DNA of 64,000 nt from Paracyclopina nana (Eukaryota; Arthropoda; Copepoda; Cyclopoida; Cyclopettidae). A program made the translations under genes and the position numbers. The DNA lies in contig JAGUCH010000008.1 of the NCBI GenBank assembly GCA_019096065.1, positions 1,369,001-1,433,000 of the forward strand, given 5' to 3'. How positions within the stretch are numbered: the stretch's first letter is position 1; every line of letters starts with the position of its first letter. Of this stretch, positions 37,601 to 45,843 are shown piece by piece. The notes under the pieces are model-generated. The model saw only the letters and a program-made list of their open reading frames with translations, had not been told where the DNA came from and ran no database searches.

Positions 37601-40600
37601 ATAAAGACCACGTGTTTTTTTTGTAAACAATAACACGATGATATTAGTGATTAGTGGCTTTTTACGGGTGGGTCGAAGGCCCGCCCCCCACACTAGTAAA
37701 CACACAAGGCGATTCCCCTATTTTATTTAACTAATTTTGGGAAGTGTGATTTTGGTCTAGTATACTGAAAAAGCAGCTGAATTTCAAAAGAGTGAAAAAT
37801 GTCAATGCACTGCATTTTTTGAAGAGTAAACAAACTTCACACGTGGGTGAGGCCATAACAATGAAATGTAATCGAATGCAGTTGGTTTTAGCAATTTGGC
37901 ATGACCTTTGCCTGCCATTTTTGAAAACGTTTCAAGGGCAAATGCAAATGCAGTGTACTAGTAGAGCAGCCAAAATACAGCTGAGTCGTGGCTTTCCAGG
38001 GAAACCCACATGCTATGTACAAACTAAACTAGTGCAGTAGTTATTTAGTGCAAGAGGACTCCAATTGACATGTTGCATGTCTGCACTAAAAAATGACTGC
38101 AATAGGAAAAAACTCTGCTGCAAATTGCCATTTAAAACATACATTTTTATGTACAATTTTGTAGGTGGGAAAAGGCCATTCGAACAGCTATTTTCAAATT
38201 CCCAAAAGCCCACAATTGAAAGCTTTGGCTAAACTTTTTTGAGGGAGCCTCAAACAGAGAACTAAAAAGTGAACTTAACCATCTTGGTTTTTTCCATTAT
38301 TTTTTTTGTTTTCCAAAAAAGTAAACATGATCACGTGACATTTGAAGCAAACAACAAATTCCCGCGTTTTTACATAAAGTAAACATAACCACGTGGTTTA
38401 CACAAAAACAAACAAACAAAAACCACGTGATACAATTGAAATGTCTCTAGTGTGAAAAATGACGAATTTTGCCGAATTCCTGCCAAACTGGGTCTTTTTT
38501 AAGTTTTATGTTACATTTTTGTCTTTTTTGGTGTCTTGCAGAAATGAGGAGCTCCCAAGGGACTTTCGATTGAAAGAGAATTCGTTCCAGATGACCACAT
38601 TCATCTTTGACGACATCCAAGCGAAAACTGATTCTCGGCTCAACCTTGTTCGAATGGACACTGATAAAGCCACTGAGGAGTCCAAGGAAGCTTTGGAGAA
38701 AATCAGGCGGAGATTTTTCGACGACATTCTCTTCCCCAAATTAATTGTCAAAGGAATCAGGTACTCGGAGCCACACCAAATTAACTGCAAAGAAGCGCCA
38801 CACTGGCCACTCCAGGCCGAAAAAAGGCCAAATTGCACATTTATCCCTTTTTTTAGGTCCAAGCATGAGTTGTCCAGTTTTCGCATTGGAAGGCATCAGC
38901 AAATCAATTTGGACATCAAAATCGACGAAACGATGAGAGCTGACACCATTCTCAAATCCAGAGAGAGCGAATATGACAAAGAAGGGTATTTAACGATTTA
39001 CAGTCCTCGCTACTGCTCGGACGCGCAAAATTTTCCTCGGCTGCTGCTGCTTCAACTCAATCTCCTATTGATAATTTTAAAACTGAAAATGTTTCAGGAA
39101 TTTTTTGCTGGATGAGAAATCCGACTCTGATTCCGACCACGAGGATGACAGCGGACATTCCAGCTTACAAGACAAGTCTGAAGAGCAAACGAGCACGATG
39201 ACTTCCCATTCAAGAAGTCGTCAAATGAACGAAGGAAATCTGGATGCCAAAGTGGTCAAAGCTTTGAAGAAGCAAGAGGAAAAGCGAGAAAAACGAGCCT
39301 CACGAAAGAAGGAAGTAAGAAATTAAAAAGCTGACTGCAATATTTTGTAATTTGAAAGAACATGCGCATTTATCAGCGCGCTCCTTGCCGGCCTGCGCAC
39401 GCACTCATCGCAAGCGCGCGCTTTGCCGGCGAGCGCAAAGCTTATCAGCGCGTTTTTCAGCGAGCTTTCGCGTTCATCAGTACGCGTTAGATCGCGCGAT
39501 CTTTGTAGGCGCGCGCACTCGTTGCTGGCGTGCGCTCTCTTCAGTGCGCTCTTTACCAGCGTGCGCATTCATCAGCGCGCTCTTTACCAGCGAGCGCATT
39601 CATCAGCGCGCTCTATATCAGCGTGCGCACTCTTTGCCGGCGTGCGCATTCTTCAGTGCGCTCTTTTCCAGCGTGCGCGCTCTTTAGCTCAATCATTGCC
39701 GGCGTGCGCGTTCAGAATAGCACTCGTTACTGGCGTGCGTGTTTCCACTCGCGCTCTTTTCCAGCGAACGATTTTTTCAGCACTTTTAAATACTTAGCCC
39801 CGCTGTGCTTCCTAGTTGAGAGCTTGACCTAATTTCGTCGATTTAGCTCAATTTCCTCGGCGGAAATCCGGATTTTTGGCTACACCCTCCAGAATCAGAG
39901 CCACCAAAAGTAAAACTGCAATTCAAACAAGGAAAACCGCCGAAAAACTTACTTTACTTCAACCGTACTATTACATACATATGCTTACAGCACTCGCTAC
40001 TCGCTATGGCTCGGCTTGAAAAAATCCCACTCGTATGGGACTTTTGTGTCTAATGTCTCTATACTTATTCTTCCTTGCCAAGTGGCAAGAATTGTACGCT
40101 CGCAAGCCGAAAGAGGGCGAAGAGGATCCGGTTTTGGTGGAGGAGATTCGCAAAGCCCGCGAAAATGTGGGCATGTATACGCGCAAAACCAGCCTGGAGT
40201 ACGAGGAAACAGACCCCATTCGCTTTGACAGCCACAAATCCCAGCTAATCATGCTTTTACACCAGGTTGCCAGGATCCTCCTGCAAATAAGCCTTAATTA
40301 AATCAACTCAATATTCTTCTTAGATCCGCCACAGCAAAGAGCAATTCAATCATGAAATTTTGGCCATGAAGTCACGCAAAGAGTTGCTGCTGCAAGAATT
40401 GGAAGATATTAGCCTCCAACTTATCGATATCCAGTATCGATTGGATGCCAGCAAACGCAAGCCAGTGCCCACAATTCCAATCATTTACCCAGAAGAGAGA
40501 CACCAAGATCCATTCCATGTAAATATGAATCCATTGCTCCATTGACAACTTTTTCAAAGCTGCAATATTGTATAATATAAGTGGGACTTTTTGTGCACTT

Positions 40601-43600
40601 TTGAGACGCACAAAAGTTTTAATTGGCATATGCAACAAGGCTTTCCGAAAGTTTGCCCATGAGTGAGCCCATGGATATTTGCCCTTTTGTACATTTGCCC
40701 TTTTGAAGATTTACCCTTTTGGAAATTCCAATTTTGGGATATTTACCCTTTTTGACATTTGTCCTTCTGGACTTTTGCCCTTTTTGACATTTGCCAAATG
40801 GGACTTTTGCCCTTTTTGACATTTGCCCTTTTGAAGATTTGCCCTTTTGAAAATTCACATTTTTTGACATTTGCCCTTTTATGAATTCACATTTTTGGAC
40901 ATTTGCCCTTTTATTATTTGCCCTTTTGCACATTTGCCCTTCTGTAGATTTGCCCTTTCGTAAATTTGCATTTTTGGACATTTGACCTTTTGGAAATTCA
41001 CATTTGTGGACATTGGCCTTTTTTGGACATTTGCCTTTTTGGACATTTGCCTTTTTTGGACATTTGCCTTTATTGGACATTTGCCCTTTTGTTATTTGCC
41101 CTTTTGCACATTTGCCCTTCTGTAGATTTGCACTTTTGTAAATTCACATTTTTGGATAGTTGGCCTTTTGCACATTTGCCCTTCTTTAGATTTGCCCTTT
41201 TGTAAACTCATATTTTCAGACATTTGCCCTTTTGTAAATTCACAGCTTTGGACATTTGCCCTTTTGCACATTGTTCACATAAAACCTTCAGTCCTTTTGG
41301 GCTTGAGCCATTTTCCATATGTCCTAATTAACTGCAGTCAGAATTACAAGATATCCATGACAACATGTTTGTTAAACGACATATTTAAAAGTTACAATCA
41401 TGGCGATGCTTTCTTAGATTGATGACAAGGATGTGAACAGCATCAAGATTAGTCTTCAGCAAGAGGAAGAGGAGCAATACATAGCTGGATCTCGGATGAG
41501 CATCAGTTCCAGAAGAAGTTCAGTGAGCTCAGTTGCCAACCGACTTAAAGGCGGTGGAAGAATGGGAAGAGCCAAGGATCAAACCAAAGAAACTGCAACG
41601 CAGCAACACGCTGCAAAGTAAATAAGATTATTGTCGACTCCTCCAAACAATTTGATTACCATTTTCACACTCTTTTCTCCAAGGAAACGAGAGCGGGAAA
41701 AGGATCGGTCTGTGGCCCTGGCTGATTTGTCGAAATTGGGCAATTTGGGAACCCTGGCAGCTCTGGCTGTGGAAGAAGAGGAGGAAGAGGAAGAAGTTTG
41801 CGAACTGAGGGATGAAGAACGAACTACCCTTGAGGAAATTAGGCAAAATTCCATCGATATCAGGTGATTGACATTAAAAAAAAAATACGGAACAAAGCAC
41901 AGCATGTCACTTCGAAGGCTTGGAAGTCATTATCTAATGAAACGATTGGTGCCAAATTGCACAACTTTCATTTCTATGGGGAAGCAAATGTGCAAGCAAA
42001 ATAATGTCGAGATTCTGTGTCGTTAGTTAATGCTGTTGAATAACAGTGTAAACCAGCTGTTATCTTGAGACCAATAACCGTTATCCACAGATAACATTAT
42101 TATATTTTAGGCCATTATGAGTGATAATGAAATTTAGGTGTGATTTCACTAATAGCTGGCTTGAAAGTTTCGGTATTTTTAAGAAAGCACGCTTGATATT
42201 GAAATTATGCTTGCACATTTGCTATGCCATGTTAATGACATCCAACAAATTTGGCACCAATTGTTACATCAATCTATGACTCGCAAGCCTGAGAAGTGAC
42301 TTGCTATGCTTTGTCACTTATTGTTACATAAGCTCGAGCTTTTTTGCATTGCGTACGTACTTTTGGCTACAGGTTAGAAACCGAGCAAAATGCATTGATC
42401 AGAAGAATGGAGGATTCCACCAAAGCTTTCGACATTGACCTGTTGGCGATTGCTGAGAAGAAGAAGGAGTTGGCAGTTAATTTGAAATATGCTGAGCTCA
42501 CCATTCTCACCATGTATGAAGAATTGCAAATTGTCCGGTCCACTGAGGTGACTGAGGACAATTTGAAGAAGAGAGTGAAGGAGTTGGGCAAAGCTGTCAC
42601 TGATGCTGATCAGATGGTGGCCAACAAAGAGTTCCAATTGGTGAGGAGAACCAAAGGAGTGCAGAGAGCCAATGACCAGCTCAAGTCCATCCAGGAGATG
42701 ATTGAAAATGAGCTAGCTGACAACAAGCACAGTGAATATTTGCTCAAGCTTTTCCTCATGAGAGACTCTGGCAAATCCAATTTGAAGTCAAGCAGAAGTG
42801 AGAAATCTGTGGCTGAAGTGGGCAATGATGTGGAGCAAAAAATCGTGCCCTCCATCCATTTGGAGAGCTTGAGGCAGGACTTGAAGGCTGGTGGGGATGT
42901 GCTCAAGCATCCGGAGGACATTGACCAGGATGCCCTGAAACTGGTCATGGATTTCAGGGCTAAAAGAGACCAAATTGAGGCTGATGTCAGGCAAGAGGAG
43001 ATCAACATTGTCAACTTGACCAGAGAATTGTCACAAGCCAAAGTTCAGCGCAAAATACAGCGCAGTTTGCACATGGAAGCCATCAAAAATGCACAAGACT
43101 ACTCGGTAAATGAATTAAAAATTGAAATTAATTTTTAAAAAATATTTTATTTATTAAATTATATGAGTAAATATATATTTGATAACTAAAAAATGTTGAA
43201 AAAAAATGTAAGAAAACAGTTTTTTGTATTTCTTTTTAAAAAAGGTACAAGGCAACCGAGCGTAGTTTTTTAAGGCTAAATTTCTATTGAATTTTATGTT
43301 TTTAGAACCAAAAAAGGAGGAAACTCAATGAAATAACCACTGTGGTGCTGTTATGCCGAGATCAGCTGAAAATCACCACGGACCGCCTGTGTGCTCAACC
43401 GGTTAATGCTGTGCAAGCCTCAGCCAACTTGGATTTAACCAGTCCGAGGCCGGCCACAGATCGATCCATCAACAACAACGATTTGCTTATGCCCACTGAG
43501 GAAGAATCTGCTGGCGCCAATCTCGACTCTCAGTTGGCCAATGCTGAGTCCAATGCTGATGACAAGAAAGAAGATCCAATTCTCATATTTTCAGAGGAGA

Positions 43601-45635
43601 AAATGAAGCAATTGCAAAGAAGAACTGAAGAGCTCAAAACTGAACGGGCAATGCAAAAAAACAAATTCAAGTAAATTATTATGCACTATCTTTGTTTTTC
43701 GAGCGGAGCGATATTTTTTGCCGAAGGCGGAAAAACAGACAAAGCGCAAATCTCAGCTAATTTTAAAGGATTTTCTGAACAATTTTAATATTAGTTAATG
43801 TTCTTTTTTATCCTAAATCCTTACAAAATACTTATTTGGTAAACTTGTGTAGAATGCTCCGCTCAAATTATCCCAGTCGGCAAGGCGCCGCGCGCCGCCT
43901 CGGACGCCTAACTCTCGAGCTTAATATTTTAGGGATGACAGGCAAGCCTATTTGAATTTGCAAGCAGATTGCAAGGATCTGAGTGGGAAAATTGGCAAAT
44001 TGGATGCTCAGTGCTCAGTTGAAATGGTGAAGAGGTTTGGTGAAGGCGTTTCAATGCAAGACATTGAATCTTTTGCTGTCAACAGAACTTTGGAAGAAAT
44101 GAAGGAGTTGTCCAAAAGAAAGGAAAAATCCCTTTTTGACACCATCCATGAAAAGGAGGTAAAAAATGGGATTTTTTTCAAATCCATTTTCAAACGTCCC
44201 CTATTGTTTAAAAAAACTAATTTTTTTCCAATTTTCCCCCTTTTTTCAAATACATGGATTTTTTCTCCTTTTTTCAATTAAATAGATTTTTCCCTTCTTT
44301 TTACAATTCATTGCTAAAAATGGATTTTTTTCAATTTTTCCCCTTTTTTCCATTTCATTGCTAGGTGGCCATCCGAGAAGCTAAAGACTTACTTTCGCAA
44401 AAAACCTTGGTGAATACTCAGCTGATTGAAAAGAAAACCGATGATGCTCAAGAATTGGATTTGTTGATCAAAGGCAAAGAGCGCAGCAAAGAATTGCTCA
44501 TAAAGGTGAGAAATTGCATAAATGTGGTAAAGCAAAAGAACTTATGTCCTTTCCAAGCATACCTTTTTCTTATTCACTTGATATTTTTCCATTTGTGGAA
44601 ACATAGTTTGTAAGCTTGTTAATGACAAAAAAAATTGTGTTTTTTTAGTATGTTTGAAATCATCAAATATCATAAAAAAGGCTCGTCAATTTTTTTTTGA
44701 AAATAAAATAAAATAAAATAAAAATGAATTTTGGTTGTCCACTTAGAATTTCAAATTTTCCCGCCAAAAGTGAAAAATTAGCAAAAGAATGAATCATCAA
44801 TGTTTTGCTGAATTTTGGCACAAAGCTTGATAACAAAGAGACACTATCACACAAATGTCCACTGTGGGAGCTAAATTATGCACACAAAAAAGTTTTTTCT
44901 AGGTTATGTAACCTCATGCATGACCCAAAACAAACAGCTTTGTTTACTTTTGTAGAGTGACGTTCTTTTGAAGGTGCGCGCTTGAATTGCCCACTGTGTA
45001 TAGTGGGTGGGTCAGCTGTTGTCTAGGTGGAGGACACAATTAGGAGTGATCCGATATTTTCTGAGCTGGAGTCAGCTGAAAATCCACACATCAGTCCAGG
45101 GTGAATATTTGTTTTGATTTCAGGCTGATGCAAAGGTGCTGCAAGATGCAAAAGATGAGAGGGAACTGGAAGAGCTCAGCAACATATACAAAACTCAAGA
45201 AACTGAGTTGTATGAACTGAGAGCCAGATTGGCTCGTTTCATGACCAAAGGAGCCCCTTTGCTGCCATTTACAAGGCCCCAAATCAAGCCCCAAAAATTG
45301 GTGACTTTTCCCAGGCAAAGGTAAGCACTAAAATAAGAAGCTTTATTGACAACAATATTTTGTTTAATTTTCTGTATTACAGAAGCAAGTCAAGAGAAGA
45401 ATCCAGTTTGGCCACAAAAAGCTCCAATGTAACTACAACTGCTGAGAACTCTGTGGAAAAAGCAGGTTCTTCTGAGGGTGGTGTCAGGGAGAAAGGTGCA
45501 AAAAAGAGGAGGACAAAAACTCTGGTGGACAGCAGTGCTCATGGTCATGGTCTCTTTGTTCAGTCAACCAGGATGTCTATGTCATCCACTTCCTCGTCAA
45601 GGGCATCTTCACCCAAGCCATCATCAGTCAAATAA
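4688..45635 (+). CDS. CFAP44: Cilia- and flagella-associated protein 44 (CFAP44), 24 exons
   Basis: Exons: 4688-4779, 5175-5337, 5396-5535, 9279-9442, 9814-10375, 11024-11192, 11251-11387, 12539-12743, 13149-13501, 13984-14410, 16248-16420, 38542-38760, 38857-38985, 39098-39314, 40083-40265, 40324-40518, 41418-41617, 41684-41863, 42373-43105, 43306-43670, 43933-44158, 44365-44505, 45124-45320, 45383-45635. All junctions keep frame and give 1940 residues, close to vertebrate CFAP44. Residues about 30-720 are WD40 repeats with family phrases such as VAEKGSEPLIIIYSWPNQS and GELITIGCDGWIRVWDLE; residues about 810-1860 are coiled coil, including NEELP across the 22-kb intron. In Tetrahymena and Chlamydomonas CFAP43/44 form the tether of the I1/f inner dynein at the axoneme. 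Least certain: the exon 8-9 junction, where a short exon could be missing, and the GTGCTG donor of exon 10. Confidence 0.93.
4801..5150 (+). repeat. Copy of dispersed GCTCCGCTC / GGCGTCC element in CFAP44 intron 1
   Basis: The left part begins near GAGCGGAGCG followed by GCCGAAGGCCGC. The right end, from 5094, reads GCTCCGCTCGAATAATCC, then about 25 variable GC-rich bases, then GCCTTGGACACCTAACT. The same ordered blocks occur at 7815-8045 (inverted), 14763-14825, 25005-25375, 43695-43920 and 57316-57380 (inverted). Confidence 0.65.
5646..7092 (-). CDS. APMAP: APMAP-like beta-propeller protein (strictosidine synthase-like)
   Basis: Three exons, 7092-6859, 6779-6324 and 6224-5646, join in phase 0 to 422 residues, about the usual APMAP length. 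Residues about 15-32 form one hydrophobic segment (YSLIAFLAFLVLMP), as in the type II membrane anchor of APMAP. The rest matches the six-bladed propeller of the family: CGRVLGLKFD, then ADAYFGLYRVN, then LLTNSVAIS, then a block ANGIALSPNEDFLLVAET, then PGGPDNIQPS and a final GQIYLGSP. Vertebrate APMAP is an ER/plasma-membrane protein with reported arylesterase activity; the substrate here is unknown. The gene lies wholly inside intron 3 of CFAP44 on the opposite strand, and its 3' end is only about 110 bp from CFAP44 exon 3. The track start at 7098 uses a non-ATG codon; I chose the first ATG. Confidence 0.92.
7499..8521 (-). CDS. Fatty-acid-binding-protein-like, with N-terminal extension
   Basis: Two exons, 8521-8149 and 7755-7499, join in frame (phase 1) to 209 residues. 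From about residue 67 the chain follows the intracellular lipid-binding fold: FSGTYAFERYDENLEEYLDSLG is replaced in other FABPs by F-x-G-T-W/Y and a helix pair, and the end reads GVTTIKYYKRL like the last strand of the barrel. The first 66 residues are extra for the family: rich in Lys, Ser, Arg and Asn, probably disordered, with no signal peptide. The Arg-x-Tyr pair that holds the fatty-acid carboxylate in typical FABPs appears as Lys-Tyr-Tyr, so binding may differ. The stop codon lies inside an AATAAA hexamer. The gene sits in CFAP44 intron 3, 0.4 kb upstream of the APMAP-like gene on the same strand. Confidence 0.75.
7815..8045 (-). repeat. Inverted copy of the dispersed GCTCCGCTC / GGCGTCC element
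   Basis: Lies in the FABP-like intron. In plus orientation it reads CTAGTTAGGCGTCCAAGGCG, then about 25 bases, then GGATTATTTGAGCGGAGCG, and ends near 8025 with TTCGCTCCGCTC. This is the reverse complement of the block order seen at 4801-5150 and 43695-43920. Confidence 0.68.
8522..9278. other. Remainder of CFAP44 intron 3 with a diverged inverted repeat
   Basis: No further gene is supported. About 70 bp at 8865-8940 resemble, in reverse complement, 9482-9555 in the next intron (shared core CCTAAATTGCTTTC / CCCAAATTGCTTTC), with weaker similarity upstream. It probably marks an old repeat. Confidence 0.45.
11552..12440 (+). repeat. 15-bp minisatellite in CFAP44 intron 7
   Basis: Tandem units of CATGAGTCAAATGGT, with point variants, run for almost 0.9 kb. 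The most regular part is 11825-12165. Because the unit is 15 bp, long ORFs open on both strands (repeats of MSQMV and of HDHLT); these are artefacts of the period, not genes. Confidence 0.95.
13655..13735. repeat. Intronic hairpin (ATGGCAAATTATTTT arms)
   Basis: Inverted arms of about 35 bp with core ATGGCAAATTATTTT face each other around a short loop in CFAP44 intron 9. It looks like a small palindromic insertion. Confidence 0.55.
14437..14775 (+). repeat. Two-copy tandem duplication, about 169 bp each
   Basis: 14437-14605 and 14606-14775 are nearly identical; both begin GCATAATT(T/A)AGGCTTGACAAT and end AGCTAGAAATGTAAGCTGC. The first copy starts shortly after the donor of CFAP44 exon 10, so the duplication is intronic. 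Confidence 0.88.
14763..14825 (+). repeat. Right end of the dispersed GCTCCGCTC / GGCGTCC element
   Basis: Contains GCCGCTCAAATAATCC, a GC-rich spacer, then GCCTTGGACGCTCAATT. No clear left end is seen in the intron. A GAGCGGAGCG block followed by a GCCGAGGGCGG-like block lies upstream inside CFAP44 exon 10. Confidence 0.55.
14826..16247. other. CFAP44 intron 10 remainder, no gene seen
   Basis: A 217-codon ORF at 15372-16025 has no recognisable domain, no matching splice pattern and low-complexity composition. CFAP44 exon 10 joins exon 11 directly in frame (ITDQK to NILPEH), so nothing here is needed for that gene. Confidence 0.5.
16684..28141 (-). CDS. Multi-Ig transmembrane receptor, sidestep-like, 11 exons
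   Basis: Exons (minus): 28141-27972, 27560-27125, 26539-26186, 25734-25424, 23149-22591, 21773-21533, 20004-19760, 19086-18935, 18858-18705, 18536-18310, 17395-16684. All joins keep frame; product 1186 residues. It starts with a signal peptide, has about nine Ig domains with Cys pairs and YxC motifs (AYSCEI, LYGCEV, NYSCQA, NYSCVP, SYSCIS, TYTCTA, GTFACLA), one TM at about 1007-1029 (VLLLIIIVVSIILC) and a 157-residue cytoplasmic tail rich in Pro and Arg. The phrases GAILGPYTEGTHLVLRCKAS and GGRPIPEVVW are typical of the arthropod sidestep family, whose members act in axon guidance with Beat partners; nine Ig domains exceed the five of Drosophila Side, so nephrin/hemicentin-like relatives stay possible. 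Exon 1 is the signal exon; no 5' UTR exon could be placed. The gene lies inside CFAP44 intron 11, antisense. Confidence 0.87.
17450..18210 (+). repeat. Three copies of an intronic CAGTTT..AACTGAAA repeat
   Basis: Copies near 17450, 17845 and 18135 share a head like CAGTTTTGGAAACTGAAA, then ACCAAATTGAAAGAT, then about ten variable bases, then AGTCTCATTAG and CATTTGATTTG. Related copies occur near 59150, 59395, 60075 and 60345. The head is a short palindrome. Confidence 0.65.
19190..19470 (+). repeat. Degenerate 18-bp tandem repeat in receptor intron
   Basis: About 14 imperfect units built on TACAAAAATACTTTTGAA lie between exons 8 and 7 of the Ig receptor gene. Units vary in length and sequence. 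Confidence 0.75.
20145..20335 (+). repeat. Degenerate AACTGCCCGAAAATTG repeat, split by an insertion
   Basis: Units around AACTGCCCGAAAATTGAT recur about nine times here and again at 21130-21190, on the other side of a roughly 0.8-kb block with different composition. The interruption suggests that the block was inserted into a pre-existing repeat array. Confidence 0.65.
20528..20605 (-). repeat. tRNA-like sequence (SINE head or tRNA pseudogene)
   Basis: On the minus strand a box A match TGGCTCAGAGGTAGAGC (within 20571-20590) and a box B-like GAGTTCAAATC (20537-20547) stand at tRNA spacing. The anticodon arm does not fold into a 5-bp stem with a 7-base loop and the acceptor stem does not pair, so it is not a working tRNA. 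A pol III-driven SINE head is the best reading. Confidence 0.6.
20962..21117. repeat. Near-perfect long hairpin, arms about 74 bp
   Basis: The arm beginning TAGGATTATACACCTCTAGG is repeated in reverse complement to 21117, with a handful of mismatches over about 74 bases and a loop of fewer than 15 bases containing GCTCCGCTC. It lies in the intron between Ig receptor exons 7 and 6. Confidence 0.85.
21983..22531. mobile_element. Foldback/MITE-like element with about 105-bp inverted ends
   Basis: Left arm 21983-22088 and right arm 22428-22531 are inverted copies (shared stretches GATTAACCAGCTATTTG and CAGTTTTTCAAACA, then TTTAAAGGCTCAT). The interior holds the CTTATTTACTGACATCGCAA and TAGTGACACT motifs of the hairpins at 2719-2925. 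No coding capacity. It makes up most of the 0.8-kb intron between receptor exons 6 and 5. Confidence 0.82.
23160..24780 (+). repeat. GC-rich satellite-like region with 92-bp tandem units
   Basis: Units containing TTTACATTATGGCAGCGCAC, GCGCACACTCAGT and GCGAGGAAAGTGCGCGCTAA repeat at 92-bp spacing at 24201, 24293 and 24385, with more degenerate units before and after. It fills most of intron 4 of the Ig receptor gene and is far richer in CpG than the flanks. ORFs here are products of the repeat. A related fragment lies near 26605-26660. Confidence 0.8.
25005..25375 (+). repeat. Copy of dispersed GCTCCGCTC / GGCGTCC element
   Basis: Starts near TTGAGCGGAGCGAGC (25011) and ends with TCTGCTCAAATGATCC, a spacer, then GCCTTGGACGCCTAACT at about 25348-25368. 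Located in intron 4 of the Ig receptor gene. Confidence 0.65.
28142..28611. other. Upstream region of the Ig receptor gene
   Basis: Immediately 5' of the receptor ATG. Pyrimidine-rich stretches (in plus orientation CTTCTTCCTCTTCTTC near 28160) may belong to the 5' leader. No TATA box or start site could be fixed. Confidence 0.35.
28612..28683 (+). tRNA. tRNA-Asp(GTC): tRNA-Asp (GTC), copy 1
   Basis: A 72-base cloverleaf. The acceptor stem TCCTCGT pairs with ACGGGGA with one T-G wobble at the fourth pair. Box A is in TAGTATAGTGGTAAG, the anticodon loop is CTGTCAC with anticodon GTC, and box B is GGTTCAATTCC. The discriminator base is G. No intron. Identical to the genes at 30342 and 34169. 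It is inside CFAP44 intron 11. Confidence 0.97.
28684..30341. other. CFAP44 intron 11, spacer between tRNA-Asp genes
   Basis: No gene is supported; ORFs up to 92 codons have no domains. The first about 175 bp are the partner of an inverted duplication (rc at about 34020-34168). Confidence 0.45.
30342..30413 (+). tRNA. tRNA-Asp(GTC): tRNA-Asp (GTC), copy 2
   Basis: Identical over 72 bases to copy 1, including the T-G wobble in the acceptor stem. It is followed by a long T run (about 10) within 10 bases, a suitable pol III stop. The flanks differ from those of copies 1 and 3. Confidence 0.97.
30414..34168. other. CFAP44 intron 11, mixed low-complexity sequence
   Basis: No gene is supported. 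Notable content: recurring GTATTT/ATACAT words at 30530-30950; a loose repeat of CTGATTCATAAAAA at about 32745-33030 and 33425; and an uninterrupted run of about 15 G at 33599-33613 after a T run. A 79-codon ORF at 31480 shows no domain. Confidence 0.45.
34169..34240 (-). tRNA. tRNA-Asp(GTC): tRNA-Asp (GTC), copy 3, inverted
   Basis: The reverse complement is identical over 72 bases to copies 1 and 2. Its 3' flank (about 150 bp towards lower coordinates, with ATGGTCATTATTTGGTCTTG) matches the 3' flank of copy 1, so copies 1 and 3 come from an inverted duplication that included the terminator side. Confidence 0.97.
35671..37149. mobile_element. Large foldback element with subrepeated arms
   Basis: The left arm (about 35671-36105) and right arm (about 36681-37149) are inverted copies. 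The outer ends share GGATGGCGCCACTGCAGT and the inner ends share TTCCGTTGTAAACAAATC. Each arm holds about three units of roughly 100-130 bp with AAATTACCAGAAGTGGA followed by a TTTTGGCGTTTTT block. The middle (36106-36680) has no supported gene. This is the structure of foldback transposons. It lies in CFAP44 intron 11. Confidence 0.82.
37150..38541. other. End of CFAP44 intron 11, no gene seen
   Basis: AT-rich; several CACGTG cores at 38330-38430 (CACGTGACA, CACGTGGTT, CACGTGATA) within 100 bp of one another, significance unknown. It ends with the clear acceptor TTGGTGTCTTGCAG at 38541. Confidence 0.45.
39352..39785 (+). repeat. GC-rich 31-bp tandem repeat in CFAP44 intron 14
   Basis: Units such as TTTACCAGCGTGCGCATTCA followed by TCAGCGCGCTC (31 bp, made of two similar halves) repeat across the intron with heavy drift. 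Overlapping ORFs of about 100-124 codons come from the repeat. Confidence 0.82.
40640..41275 (+). repeat. 15-17-bp minisatellite in CFAP44 intron 16
   Basis: About 35 imperfect units of GGACATTTGCCCTTTT, some with inserted AAATTCACA, fill most of the intron. The 153-codon minus-strand ORF rich in Lys and Gly-Gln is a by-product. Confidence 0.9.
43695..43920 (+). repeat. Copy of dispersed GCTCCGCTC / GGCGTCC element in CFAP44 intron 20
   Basis: The shortest well-bounded copy, about 225 bp. The left end is CGAGCGGAGCGATATT then GCCGAAGGCGG. The right end is GCTCCGCTCAAATTATCCC, a GC-rich spacer and CGGACGCCTAACT. It almost fills the intron between exons 20 and 21. Confidence 0.7.
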
Positions 45636-45837
45636 TCACAAGCCATAACTGACATGGACATCTATCTCTGATCCTCTCATTTTTCTGGTATATTTATTTT
45701 TCATTTTTCCATTTCCTCAGCTTCTTTGCCATTCTTTAGTTATTTTCCTTTCAGAAATCTTAGAATTTCTAAGATAATAGTTAGCCTTTTTTACAAGTAT
45801 GAAAGTAGAAATTTCTTGATGTGGTTTAAGCTCAGAA

Positions 45838-45843
45838 AATAAA
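45838..45843 (+). terminator. Polyadenylation signal AATAAA of CFAP44
   Basis: AATAAA about 200 bp after the CFAP44 stop codon at 45633-45635; the only well-placed canonical signal downstream. Confidence 0.65.

Noticed and set aside
39352..39832. Overlapping plus-strand ORFs of 100-124 codons
   Set aside because: They come from the GC-rich 31-bp repeat; CFAP44 exon 14 joins exon 15 in frame without them.
40619..41080. 153-codon Lys-rich minus-strand ORF
   Set aside because: It is translation of the GGACATTTGCCC tandem repeat in CFAP44 intron 16.
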